Below, one piece after another: positions 53,324 to 62,246 of a stretch of 64,000 nucleotides of DNA. Each line of letters starts with the position of its first letter. The first letter of the stretch is position 1. The stretch is from NCBI RefSeq assembly GCF_001038625.1, contig NZ_CP011803.1, positions 3,410,001 to 3,474,000 on the forward strand. Direction: 5' to 3'. The stretch comes from Clostridium carboxidivorans P7 (GTDB lineage: Bacteria; Bacillota; Clostridia; Clostridiales; Clostridiaceae). Under the pieces are notes generated by a model, which was not told where the DNA came from, made no database searches, and saw only the letters and a list, made by a program, of their open reading frames with translations. A program made the position numbers and the translations under genes.

Positions 53324-55690
53324 TTATTTATTTTCCCAAAAGTTCTTTATAATATTTTCTACTTCTTTAATATTTCTTACAACAGTATTGGCCTCCCAAT
53401 GTTTTGGAAAGAGTTCTCTATAATTTCTACTTGAAAATCTTTCATCCATTAGCATAACTATTCCTCTATCTTCTTCTGTCCTTATTACCCTGCCAGCTGC
53501 CTGCAGTACTTTATTCATTCCTGGATACATATAGGAATATTCATAACCCATATTATTTTTATCATTAAAATAATTCATTATTATATCTCTTTCGAAACAC
53601 AGCTGAGGTAACCCAACTCCAACAATTCCTACACCAATTAGTTTATCACCCTTTAAGTCTATACCTTCCGAAAACATGCCTCCTAAAACAGCAAAAGCAA
53701 CCATGTTTTCTGAAGAATTTTTAAATCTGTCCAAAAAAGTCTTTTTTGATTCCTCAGACATAGAACTTTCTTGAATTACAGCATTAATATCGGAGTATTC
53801 TTGACAGAATATATCATAAACATTTCTCATATATACATAGGAAGGAAAAAATATTAAGTAATTACCTTTTCTACCACATACTAATCCATGTATATATTCT
53901 GATAATAAATTATAACTACTTTCTCTATTTTTATATTTAGTAGATATTCTGTTTGCAAGAATTAATTTCATATTCTCCTTTGGAAAAGGAGATGGAATTC
54001 TCATTGTATAATCCTGTTCATTTCCTCCTAATACTTCTTTAAAATAACTTATTGGTGATAATGTAGCAGAAAAGAATACAGCAGCTTTTCCTCTCTTTAC
54101 TGCCTCATTTAAAAGATAAGAAGGGTCCAAGCAAAAAATTTTTATCTTAATGTCATCTCCCAATTTTTCTACATATGTAACAAACCTATTATCATAAAAT
54201 TCACTTATTCTGGTATAGGATAAAACATCAAAATATAATTGTAAAAGTTCATCATAACCTTCCAACTTATTATTTTTAGCAAGCCACTCTTCTGATTCTT
54301 TTGTAAATCTTCTTAATAAATTATATATATCTTTTATTTCTTCTTTTTGAACATAAATATTTCTATCTTCTTCTTCACAAATTTTCCTAAGTTTTATCAT
54401 ATATGAATTTATACTAGTTAAAGCTTTAGCTATTTGGGGTTCTTTTTTTGTCATTACTTTCTTTAATTTTAAAAAAGGCTTTTTATAAAGTTCAGCCGAG
54501 AACATTTCCCTTCCTCTATCTGCTAAATTATGAGCCTCATCAATTAAAAATACATAATCCTCTTTTCCATTTTCAAAAAAACTCTTTAAATATACTTGAG
54601 GATTAAAAGCATAATTATAATCACAAATAATACAATCAACCCACAGAGCTATTTCTAAAGAAAATTCAAAAGGACATAACTTATTTCTTTTTGCATATTC
54701 TATTATTACTTCTCTACTTATTAAAGTTTCTTTGCTTAAAATTTCATTTAGTGCATCATTTAATCTGTCATAATGTCCTTTAGCAAACTCACAATCTTCC
54801 GGATTACAGGAAGGTTTATCTTTAAAACATACTTTTTCCTTTGCAGTAATGACTAAAGTTTTTATTTTCAATCCCTTATTATTCATATTTGTCATACATT
54901 CCTGCGCCACATTTGCAGTTATGGTTTTCGCTGTAAGATAAAATATTTTAGAAATAAGTCCTTGCTCCATAGCCTTAATAGCTGGAAATAAAGTAGATAT
55001 AGTTTTCCCTACCCCAGTAGGTGCTTGAACAAATATTTTACTTTCTTGTTTTATAGTATTATATACTGCAACTGCAACCTCTCTTTGTCCTGGTCTATAT
55101 TTATCAAAAGGAAAATTCATATTTTTTATAGAAATATTTCTTTTAACAATCCACTGTTCCATGAAGTTTGCCCACCAAAAATACTTATCCAACAAATCTA
55201 AAAAAAACAATTTCAACTCTTCTATATTAAAGTTTTTTATAAAATATTTGCTTTCATCAGCACTTATACTATAATAAGTTAATTGCACATATATATCCTT
55301 TAAATCGTTTTGAATAGCATAAATATATGCATAACATTTAGCTTGTGCCATATGAAGAATATTATAATTCTCATCTATTAATTCTAATGGTTTGTTTACA
55401 GTTTTTATTTCATCTATAACAATTTTTTCTTTTTCTACTATTACTCCATCTGCACGACCTTCTATAATAAAACTAAATCCTTTATATTCTATATTATATT
55501 TTAAACTTACCTCAGCATTATATTGTCTTTCTATATTATTCTCTTGTTTATACTTTTTTTGAAGTTTTTGATGTGCTCTTGTTCCTTCTAATGCCCTGCT
55601 GCTTCCTACAAATTTTGAATCTAAATCTCCGCCTCTTAACACAAACTCTACTAAATTTCGAATGGATACTTTTATTTTCTTATCATCCAT
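53324..55690 (-). CDS. DinG/Rad3-type helicase with N-terminal PD-(D/E)XK nuclease-like domain
   Basis: 788 aa. Residues 1-175 look like a Cas4/RecB-type nuclease (GRADGVIV with Asp81, then IDEIKT with Glu94 and Lys96). Walker A is APTGVGKT (223-230), and DEAH is at 384-387. Four cysteines (288, 295, 300, 339) between them match the 4Fe-4S domain of XPD/DinG helicases. The last motif, QAAGRVIRTEEDRG, is motif VI. It probably unwinds DNA 5' to 3' in repair. Start ATG behind AAAGAGATG. Followed by the HD gene. Confidence 0.9.
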   Translation of the reverse strand: MDDKKIKVSIRNLVEFVLRGGDLDSKFVGSSRALEGTRAHQKLQKKYKQENNIERQYNAEVSLKYNIEYKGFSFIIEGRADGVIVEKEKIVIDEIKTVNKPLELIDENYNILHMAQAKCYAYIYAIQNDLKDIYVQLTYYSISADESKYFIKNFNIEELKLFFLDLLDKYFWWANFMEQWIVKRNISIKNMNFPFDKYRPGQREVAVAVYNTIKQESKIFVQAPTGVGKTISTLFPAIKAMEQGLISKIFYLTAKTITANVAQECMTNMNNKGLKIKTLVITAKEKVCFKDKPSCNPEDCEFAKGHYDRLNDALNEILSKETLISREVIIEYAKRNKLCPFEFSLEIALWVDCIICDYNYAFNPQVYLKSFFENGKEDYVFLIDEAHNLADRGREMFSAELYKKPFLKLKKVMTKKEPQIAKALTSINSYMIKLRKICEEEDRNIYVQKEEIKDIYNLLRRFTKESEEWLAKNNKLEGYDELLQLYFDVLSYTRISEFYDNRFVTYVEKLGDDIKIKIFCLDPSYLLNEAVKRGKAAVFFSATLSPISYFKEVLGGNEQDYTMRIPSPFPKENMKLILANRISTKYKNRESSYNLLSEYIHGLVCGRKGNYLIFFPSYVYMRNVYDIFCQEYSDINAVIQESSMSEESKKTFLDRFKNSSENMVAFAVLGGMFSEGIDLKGDKLIGVGIVGVGLPQLCFERDIIMNYFNDKNNMGYEYSYMYPGMNKVLQAAGRVIRTEEDRGIVMLMDERFSSRNYRELFPKHWEANTVVRNIKEVENIIKNFWENK

Positions 55691-56017
55691 TAAATCATCT
55701 CTTTTCTAATACAGTTGTACATTTATATATTTTAACAATACATTAATATATAATTCAACTTTCGTACATACAAAATTTTAATTTAGTATAATTTTTAAAC
55801 TGCGAAAGTTAGATATATAAACAATAAAGTATTTAGAAAATTAATGTAACCATATTCCTTACTTGCATTATTCTGTACATATATTATAATTTATTATATA
55901 ACATGTAAAAAAACTATTAACTTTTTTAATTATTAAACGATAATGTTTTTGAATTATAATATAAATTAAACTATATTTTTAATTTAACTATAAAACTTAC
56001 GAAAGGAAGGTAGCATA
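55691..56017. other. AT-rich divergent intergenic region
   Basis: It contains the promoters of the helicase operon and of the CHAP gene. No RNA, repeat or small gene is evident. Confidence 0.5.
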
Positions 56018-57331
56018 ATGAATAAATCCAAAAAATTAGTTTTTGCTTTTTTTATATCTGCTTCCCTAATAAATGCTAAATGTCTATTACATAATTCTGT
56101 GCATGCTGCTGGAATCATGCCAAATCCACAAGGTGCCTCTTATGTAAGCGATTCAAATATTTTCACTAAATATGGATATAAAGGACAGTGTACTTGGTTT
56201 ACTTACGGAAGGGTTTTAGAAAAGCTATCCATAAACTTACCTTCAGAATTTTATGGAAATGCCGTAGATTGGTGGTATGCCAATGCAAAGGATAAAGTAT
56301 ACAGTTATGGTTCTGAACCTAGAGCTAACTCCATAGTTGTCTGGGGCGGAGGAAATAAGGGTTATGGTCATGTTGCCTTTGTAGAAAAGGTAGAAGGTAA
56401 TACTGTATATTTTAATGAGGGTAATTTCAATATTAGAGGTGCCTATGACGGTCAATTAAAATCTTTATCTAAAGAAGAAATAAAAAATAGAGGAAACTTA
56501 TTCTTAAAGGGATATATTTATGTATCATCATCACCTTCTAGCAACTCAAATAGTGGACAACCTACTACTAATACAAATACAAATACAAATAATAATAGTA
56601 GTAATACTCAACCCGAACAGTCTAAATCTGCTAGTGGTTTAGTTAATATTTCTAGCTACAGTTCTACTCTTAACGTAAGAAGTAGTGCTAGTGGCTCTTC
56701 AGGAGTTGTTGGATCGTTAAAAAAGGGAAGTTCTGTAAATGTAGTTGCTGTTAGTGGTGACTGGTATAAAATAAAATATAACTCCTCCTATGGTTATGTA
56801 AGTTCTAAATACATAAGCCTTGGTTCAAGTCAACCTGTAGTTAATAATTCTAACACCACTAGTACCGCTGCTGTTACTAATTTAACTTCAAACAAATTTG
56901 GTGTTGTAAATTTAAGTAATCAATCTTCTTATCTGAATTTAAGAAATAATCCTTCAGGTAATGTTATAGGAAGCTTACCTTCTGGAACTAAGCTTCAAAT
57001 ATTAGGTACTTCTGGCAATTGGTATAAAGTGAATTCAAATGGAACTGTAGGATACGTGTCTTCTGATTATGTTTCTATTTCTTCCGGAAGCACTGTTACT
57101 ACTACTGCCGCTGCTAATCCTCAACCACAAGCTAGCGGAAAAGTTGGTACCGTAACTCTTAGTAATAAAAATTCAACCTTAAATTTGAGATCTGCACCAT
57201 GGACAGGAAGAATAGTTTCTGAACTTGCTTATGGCAGCAAGGTTCAAATATTATCATCTAACGGTCGTTGGTACAAAGTACAAGCAGGATCTGCTGTTGG
57301 ATTTGTACATTCGGATTATATAGCATTATAA
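56018..57331 (+). CDS. Secreted CHAP-domain peptidoglycan hydrolase with three SH3b domains
   Basis: 437 aa. Signal peptide 1-30 (cleaved near VHA-AG). The CHAP domain (about 45-165) has GQCTWFTYGRV with the catalytic Cys and GYGHVAFVEKV with the His. An Asn/Thr/Ser-rich linker and three bacterial SH3 domains (about 207-270, 292-355 and 375-437; each LNVRSS/LNLR...GSLKKG...GYVSSKYI) bind the wall. It is likely an amidase or endopeptidase in wall turnover or cell separation. Start ATG behind AAGGAAGG. Confidence 0.92.
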   Translation: MNKSKKLVFAFFISASLINAKCLLHNSVHAAGIMPNPQGASYVSDSNIFTKYGYKGQCTWFTYGRVLEKLSINLPSEFYGNAVDWWYANAKDKVYSYGSEPRANSIVVWGGGNKGYGHVAFVEKVEGNTVYFNEGNFNIRGAYDGQLKSLSKEEIKNRGNLFLKGYIYVSSSPSSNSNSGQPTTNTNTNTNNNSSNTQPEQSKSASGLVNISSYSSTLNVRSSASGSSGVVGSLKKGSSVNVVAVSGDWYKIKYNSSYGYVSSKYISLGSSQPVVNNSNTTSTAAVTNLTSNKFGVVNLSNQSSYLNLRNNPSGNVIGSLPSGTKLQILGTSGNWYKVNSNGTVGYVSSDYVSISSGSTVTTTAAANPQPQASGKVGTVTLSNKNSTLNLRSAPWTGRIVSELAYGSKVQILSSNGRWYKVQAGSAVGFVHSDYIAL

Positions 57332-57351
57332 AAAAATATGAAACATTTTTT

Positions 57352-57533
57352 AGAGGACAATTGAAAGATGACAGTGAAGGATGATTTATCTTACTAAAGT
57401 AAAACATTGCTGACTTATATAAATTTAAAGCTTCTTTTGCATTAGCAAAAGAAGCTTTAAAAATAAATTAGTTTTCTGACATAAGGAAGAAAACTCACCT
57501 TCATTGTCCTCTGTCCTATGTCAATTGTCCTCT
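57352..57533. repeat. MITE-like inverted-repeat element, copy 2 (182 bp)
   Basis: It shares with copy 1 (13050-13284) the ends AGAGGACAATTGA..., the inner AGTGAAGGATGA, AACATTGCTGACTTATAT and the block TTAGTTTTCTGACATAAGGA. It is about 50 bp shorter on the left side. The central stem, AAAGCTTCTTTTGC with GCAAAAGAAGCTTT around ATTA, is perfect here. It lies downstream of the CHAP gene. No ORF. Confidence 0.8.
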
Positions 57534-57618
57534 TGAAAAAGTTGTGTTTCAATGTGCTTATATTGAAAATAACATTTCCAAATAAAACTATCCTTTTCTT
57601 TTATATAAATGATTTTTG

Positions 57619-58173
57619 CTAATTTTTAACTCCCCTTCTATCCTCTTCAGCCTTTATAAGATCAACATTATAAGTTTCCACATTACTTAAAGTAACATTT
57701 GTGGTAATAGGAGAATACCAACTTTGTGAATTAAAATAATTTCTATACTTTGCTGTACTAAATATATAACCATGTCTTGCATAAATCTCATTTCTAGCAA
57801 TTCCTAATTGATAATTACTTAAGCTAGCTACTTGACTTTTAGTAAGATAAGAATAACCACTATTTGAAAATATAAAACTTCCATTAACTACAGGTGCTGG
57901 AGATGGTTCTCTTACAATTACTGTATCCGGCTTACTATTAGTTTGAGGGGCTTGATTAATATTAACTGTTACTGGTGAGTTATCCTTAGCATTTTGATCT
58001 TGCTTAGCCGCCTTATCCGATGCTGTTTGCGACTTGTTTCCATCGTTCTGCTGCTTATTCTCACTTTGAGCTGGTTTGCTATCTGAATCAAGTGAAATAC
58101 GAATTCCACCGCACCCTACAAAGAGAAAAACGGCCAGAATACACATTACGGAAATTATTATTCTTTTCTTCAT
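57619..58173 (-). CDS. YARHG-domain lipoprotein
   Basis: 184 aa. A lipoprotein signal ends at LFVGCGG (Cys21). A low-complexity linker (30-100, Ser/Lys/Gln/Pro-rich) leads to the C-terminal YARHG domain with NEIYARHGYIFSTAKYRNYFNSQSWYSP, a domain of unknown function typical of surface proteins. It is probably lipid-anchored outside. Start ATG behind AAAGGGGG. Confidence 0.88.
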   Translation of the reverse strand: MKKRIIISVMCILAVFLFVGCGGIRISLDSDSKPAQSENKQQNDGNKSQTASDKAAKQDQNAKDNSPVTVNINQAPQTNSKPDTVIVREPSPAPVVNGSFIFSNSGYSYLTKSQVASLSNYQLGIARNEIYARHGYIFSTAKYRNYFNSQSWYSPITTNVTLSNVETYNVDLIKAEEDRRGVKN

Positions 58174-58369
58174 TAATCCCCCTTTTTAATTACACATTAA
58201 TACTATTACCATAATATGTTTTATATACTTTAAGAGGAACTTAATTTTTAATCGTTAATCTATATATTAAATACAATTTTCATTTACTAAAATTATCTAT
58301 AACAATATAAGTAAAAGTTAAAATTAAAACTACCACTGCACTTTACATCACATACTTCTTACTTTTTCT

Positions 58370-59497
58370 CTAATGAATCAGTATCGGTAATGCAATCATT
58401 AAAATTATAAATACAACAGCAATTATTATACTTTTGGTGTTTCCAAAATTCATAGTCCATCCAATACCAAATCTTTTTTCTACAAAGATGGCTGGATCAT
58501 CCTTATTTACGTAAATGCTATTAGCTAACTTCCAATACTTATCATCATCCCTATCTTGTACTTTTTCATTCTCTTCATCCATACTTCCAACCTTAATTTT
58601 GCTTCCACCTTGACCTGTTTTTACAGACATAACTATACTACTGACAATTATAAGCATTGTTATTGTAAATATAACGATCATACTAGTTTTAGCGCTCATT
58701 TTTATAACTTGAAGTATGCTTAAATTTCCTACAGTAAATAAAATATTTATAGCTATAGCCATTAATATCATATACGCTGACCATCTGTATCTAAATATTT
58801 TATTTCTTTCTTTAGATGCTTTGGGATCAGAAGCACTTATTTGCTGCTTTGACCACCCAATAATTTTATAAGAAAAAAACATAATTATAGTCATAAAAAG
58901 CTGTACTGCAGGCATTTGTATTATTAGTTTATATGACTTTGGAGTCCACCCATTTGCCTCACCAGCAAAATCAAAATGAGTTGGAACAATATCAGGGAGA
59001 TTATGATATACTCTATATCCTATATATAAATTTATAACTATCATAAATAAAGGTATTAAAAACCACGATGGTGATACTAACATACTTTTATTTTTCTCTT
59101 TAGTAAAATTAGTGTCAATAACAACTACTGATTTTTTAGTTTTACCCCAATTTAATTCATTCTTTACTTTTTTTACTTCCTTATTAGCTATAAAATAAAC
59201 AAAAAAACTTATTATCAAATAAGCTAATATTAATACAACATTCAATATTTCAAAATAAGCATTAAGATAATAGCACAATAAAAATACTATAATTATATAT
59301 GGTATTGAAACTATTATGTTGTTTGTTACATACTTCTTATAAATATTTTTTAATTTTTCACTTTCAAGTTGATTTTTAGGTATTCTTATACCAAAATATA
59401 TTTCCTTTCTAGTAAGTCTAGGCGTTAAAACTTGAATTAAAAATATTAAAATTACAATAAATACTATTGATATTGAAGATATAATTCTATTATCCAT
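58370..59497 (-). CDS. Membrane protein with DUF1648 (SdpI-like group)
   Basis: 375 aa with about seven membrane helices. The DUF1648 core is YRVYHNLPDIVPTHFDFAGEANGW, as in SdpI/YhgE-type immunity and signalling proteins; the C-terminal segment DPAIFVEKRFGIGWTMNFG resembles DUF5808. It lies 76 bp downstream of a GntR regulator, forming the known GntR-DUF1648 pair. The function is unknown; envelope stress or peptide immunity is a guess. Confidence 0.85.
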   Translation of the reverse strand: MDNRIISSISIVFIVILIFLIQVLTPRLTRKEIYFGIRIPKNQLESEKLKNIYKKYVTNNIIVSIPYIIIVFLLCYYLNAYFEILNVVLILAYLIISFFVYFIANKEVKKVKNELNWGKTKKSVVVIDTNFTKEKNKSMLVSPSWFLIPLFMIVINLYIGYRVYHNLPDIVPTHFDFAGEANGWTPKSYKLIIQMPAVQLFMTIIMFFSYKIIGWSKQQISASDPKASKERNKIFRYRWSAYMILMAIAINILFTVGNLSILQVIKMSAKTSMIVIFTITMLIIVSSIVMSVKTGQGGSKIKVGSMDEENEKVQDRDDDKYWKLANSIYVNKDDPAIFVEKRFGIGWTMNFGNTKSIIIAVVFIILMIALPILIH

Positions 59498-59573
59498 TTT
59501 TATTCCTCCAAATTTGAAAGACTAATTTTATCATTATTTCACATTTTATTTTTTAAAATGATTTACATTTTTA

Positions 59574-59948
59574 CTATGTATATTCCTTAAATATTTCTTC
59601 ACTGATGTTTAAAAAATTTTTTTTATCTACACCTCTACAGTAGGCTTCTGCTATTATGTATCTCAATTCTTCTGATAAGTTTTCCATATATTCCTCAGAA
59701 TATGTTTTCAACATTTTATTTATTATGGCACCTTTTCTCCTATCTATAGTTATAAAACCATCTATTTTAAGCATATTATATGCTTTATTAACAGTATGCA
59801 TGTTTATACCTATATCTTCTGCCATTTGTCTAACTGAAGGAAGACTATCTCCTTCTTTTAACTCCCCCTTTGCTATACCTTGTATTATTTCTCTTTTTAA
59901 TTGAACATATATAGGCGTATCTGATTCAAAATCTATTTTTATTAGCAC
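59574..59948 (-). CDS. GntR family regulator, YtrA type
   Basis: 124 aa. The winged helix (about 10-75) reads TPIYVQLKREIIQGIAKGELKEGDSLPSVRQMAEDIGINMHTVNKAYNMLKIDGFI in pattern. The short C-terminal tail is typical of the YtrA subfamily, which controls transporter or envelope genes and often itself. Start GTG behind GGAGGTGGG. Operon with the DUF1648 gene. Confidence 0.92.
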   Translation of the reverse strand: MLIKIDFESDTPIYVQLKREIIQGIAKGELKEGDSLPSVRQMAEDIGINMHTVNKAYNMLKIDGFITIDRRKGAIINKMLKTYSEEYMENLSEELRYIIAEAYCRGVDKKNFLNISEEIFKEYT

Positions 59949-60084
59949 AATGTCCCACCTCCATATATAAGTGCAAATATCTTAACACATATATTTGTTA
60001 TATTGATACTATAACTAATATAACAAATTGTCAATACATAAAGATTTCATCACAAAATTATAAATTTTAGGTATCTGAAAAAAA

Positions 60085-60117
60085 ATAAAGATCAGTAAAA
60101 AATCTTACTGATCTTAA
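60085..60117 (-). terminator. Terminator of the SdpI-like gene
   Basis: AAGATCAGTAA pairs with TTACTGATCTT; a long T-run follows on the minus strand. Confidence 0.85.
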
Positions 60118-60124
60118 TCTTTTA

Positions 60125-60493
60125 TTATATACCTTTTTCTTTTAATTTACCTGAATTATTTATTCTCACACCATTACTATCAAAAACTTTTTTCAAATGC
60201 TTTTCTGCTGTAAATACTGTTACTGACAATACTGGAACAAAAGCTATAAGAGGAACTAAGTATGGCTTATTAGCGACAAAAGCATAGGAAGCTCTTCCTA
60301 TAATTAATAAAATAATACCTGCTATAATATATTGATTCGATGAATATCTATTTCCTTCATCCCAAGTTTCTTGATTTATTGTTGACATAGGTGTCCTATA
60401 TCCATACCAAGAATTAATTTTCTTTGGTCTTACTATTTTAGGTATTAACCCAAATGCTAATGTTACTAAACCAAAAATCAAAGAATATACCAT
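60125..60493 (-). CDS. SdpI family membrane protein
   Basis: 122 aa with three hydrophobic segments. KINSWYGYRTPMSTINQETWDEGNRYS is the SdpI signature region. SdpI in Bacillus gives immunity to the SdpC toxin and sequesters its repressor; no toxin gene is seen here. Start ATG behind AAGGAGATGG. It has its own promoter region and terminator. Confidence 0.88.
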   Translation of the reverse strand: MVYSLIFGLVTLAFGLIPKIVRPKKINSWYGYRTPMSTINQETWDEGNRYSSNQYIIAGIILLIIGRASYAFVANKPYLVPLIAFVPVLSVTVFTAEKHLKKVFDSNGVRINNSGKLKEKGI

Positions 60494-60721
60494 ATAATAC
60501 CATCTCCTTTAAAATAATGTTTTATTATATCCATGAGATTTTTTTATATAAGTAAACCGTTCACCTTAAGCTATAAATTTTAGCTTTCTACCCATGTCAC
60601 TATAATAAAACAAAACTTATAAAAAATCCAGCATATTTTTATAATTCTGTCAGACAATTTATGTAATTCAATTTTCTAATATTCCACATATTCAATTCAT
60701 TTCAATCTACTAATATAATAT

Positions 60722-61570
60722 CTATTTTTGATTATCACTACCATTAATCTTATTTTGCATTTTTGCTTCTAAGTTATCCAACAACTCTTCACTTTCTTGT
60801 CCATCTTCAGGATAAGTAACAAAAACACATTCTATTTCATACTCCTTGTATCTAGAATCTTTATTTTTAACTTCTCCATATCTGTTTTGTACACTCTTCT
60901 CTATTTTATCCATAGGATTTTTATCTTTCCATGGAATAACCCCTACAAAATTTGAAAAACCATGCTTTACAAATAAATCTGGTAATTTAAATAAACTTTT
61001 TAATTTTTCATATACTGAATCTATCAAAATTAAATATGTTTCCTTTATATCAATTTTTTCTCCAAATAAATCTGAACCTGGCTTTACCAAACTTACCATC
61101 ATAATTGAAACCTTTGTATTTTCTTCTTTTGCCTTACTTATTTGTTTTATCATGTATTCTTTAAAGTTCAAGTAAATTATTTCTTCTGGTTCTTCTCCCT
61201 TTTCATGTGACACAATCAAGTTATCTATTCTTCTTAAAAACATTTTTGGATCAAATGGTTTTAAAATATATTCAGAAATCCCCTCTTTTATACATGTTAT
61301 AAAATCAATTCTTGTATTCATTTTAGTTAATACCATTATAGGTATTTTCAAATTCATTGCCTTGATCTTTTTCAAAACCTCAAATCCATCTTCAGTACTT
61401 AATCCTACTTCTAATATTATTAGGTTTATCTCATTCTTTTTATCATAAAGCTTATTAAAAAAATCAAAGGATGTAGCAGCTTCATAAATTTCTATGCCTT
61501 CCTCAGCTAATAATTGCTTTACTCTATATCTTATATATGCCATATCATCTAATATTATTATCTTATACAT
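60722..61570 (-). CDS. Response regulator with degenerate receiver and degenerate GGDEF domain
   Basis: 282 aa. The receiver domain (1-125) keeps the acidic pair (LDDM, 8-9), the Thr (VLTKMN) and the Lys (LKPFDP). The phospho-acceptor position reads LIILEVGLSTEDG, with Glu54 in place of Asp. The C-terminal part (135-280) follows a GGDEF fold (KVSIMMVSLVKPG, then VKHGFSNFVGVIP where RYGGDEF would be), but the active-site motif is lost. It is probably a non-enzymatic, phosphorylation-independent signalling or c-di-GMP-related protein. Confidence 0.8.
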   Translation of the reverse strand: MYKIIILDDMAYIRYRVKQLLAEEGIEIYEAATSFDFFNKLYDKKNEINLIILEVGLSTEDGFEVLKKIKAMNLKIPIMVLTKMNTRIDFITCIKEGISEYILKPFDPKMFLRRIDNLIVSHEKGEEPEEIIYLNFKEYMIKQISKAKEENTKVSIMMVSLVKPGSDLFGEKIDIKETYLILIDSVYEKLKSLFKLPDLFVKHGFSNFVGVIPWKDKNPMDKIEKSVQNRYGEVKNKDSRYKEYEIECVFVTYPEDGQESEELLDNLEAKMQNKINGSDNQK

Positions 61571-61664
61571 ACTTACCCATCTTTCATATAATGATTACTA
61601 TTTTACTTGTTAACATACTTATTTTGTCTAAAAACATAGCAAATAGTATCTACACCCTTAAATA

Positions 61665-61693
61665 ATTTTAACTAAAATTTACACTTTCTTCAA
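61665..61693 (-). promoter_or_regulatory. Promoter of the response regulator gene
   Basis: On the minus strand TTGAAG (61688-61693) and TAAAAT (61665-61670) are 17 bp apart. Confidence 0.55.
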
Positions 61694-61730
61694 CTATTAT
61701 CTTAATTAAGTTTAAATTGGTATCAAGTGA

Positions 61731-61960
61731 TTCTTAGACTCAGATGGAGTTTGCTTATGAGTAATACCTCTTACCTGAGCAAAAGCTCGTAAAATGCCAT
61801 TTAGGCATTTTACCCATCTGAGTCTTAGAAGAACTTATCCAGGGGCGTGTCAGCCGTTATCTCCCACCTTAAGAAAAGCAGATATCCCAAATCTATGATT
61901 TGGAGATAGTCGCTTTCACAGAGTGTGATGGGAGTGTTACGGATGGTAGCCATCGGATAA
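61731..61960. ncRNA. Large structured RNA candidate (about 230 nt, strand uncertain)
   Basis: Domain 1: arms 61731-61747 and 61814-61830 pair at 16 of 17 positions and enclose a perfect 10-bp hairpin (GTAAAATGCC with GGCATTTTAC, 61789-61813) and GAGCAAAAGCTC. Domain 2: TTATCC (61835-61840) with GGATAA (61955-61960), CCGT with ACGG, CTCCCA with TGGGAG, and an apical hairpin CCAAATC-TAT-GATTTGG (61887-61903). It is unusually GC-rich for the window and has no ORF. I suspect a known clostridial RNA (for example the raiA motif) or a dispersed structured repeat. Confidence 0.55.
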
Positions 61961-62116
61961 AATATTTTATGCGAACTTTTAGGATAAACTTCTTTATAAA
62001 TCATATTTATTTATCGTTTATAACGTCTATAATTTTATATATTTATTTAAAATAAAATTTTTAGAATTATTATTATTTATCAAAACTTTTCACTATTCAA
62101 ATATTAATTCACAGAC

Positions 62117-62148
62117 TGTGGATAACTTTGTGGATAACTTGTACATAA
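62117..62148. promoter_or_regulatory. Cluster of DnaA boxes
   Basis: TGTGGATAA (complement of TTATCCACA) occurs perfectly at 62117-62125 and 62129-62137, 12 bp apart. A weaker copy, TGTACATAA, follows at 62140-62148. There is no dnaA gene in the window. Confidence 0.55.
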
Positions 62149-62179
62149 ACTGTATATAACATGTTTATCATATACAAAA

Positions 62180-62222
62180 ATATGCCGCACCTACATTAAA
62201 ATTCTTAGGATACGGCATCGCA
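62180..62222 (-). terminator. Terminator of the short-chain dehydrogenase gene
   Basis: ATGCCG and CCTA pair with TAGG and CGGCAT; ATTTTTG follows on the minus strand. Confidence 0.75.
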
Positions 62223-62246
62223 TTTTTATTTATTTCACCATGTTAG

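Noticed and set aside
62117..62148. Chromosome replication origin
   Set aside because: Only two perfect boxes and no dnaA, dnaN, rpmH or parAB genes in the window. A secondary DnaA site is the most that can be said.
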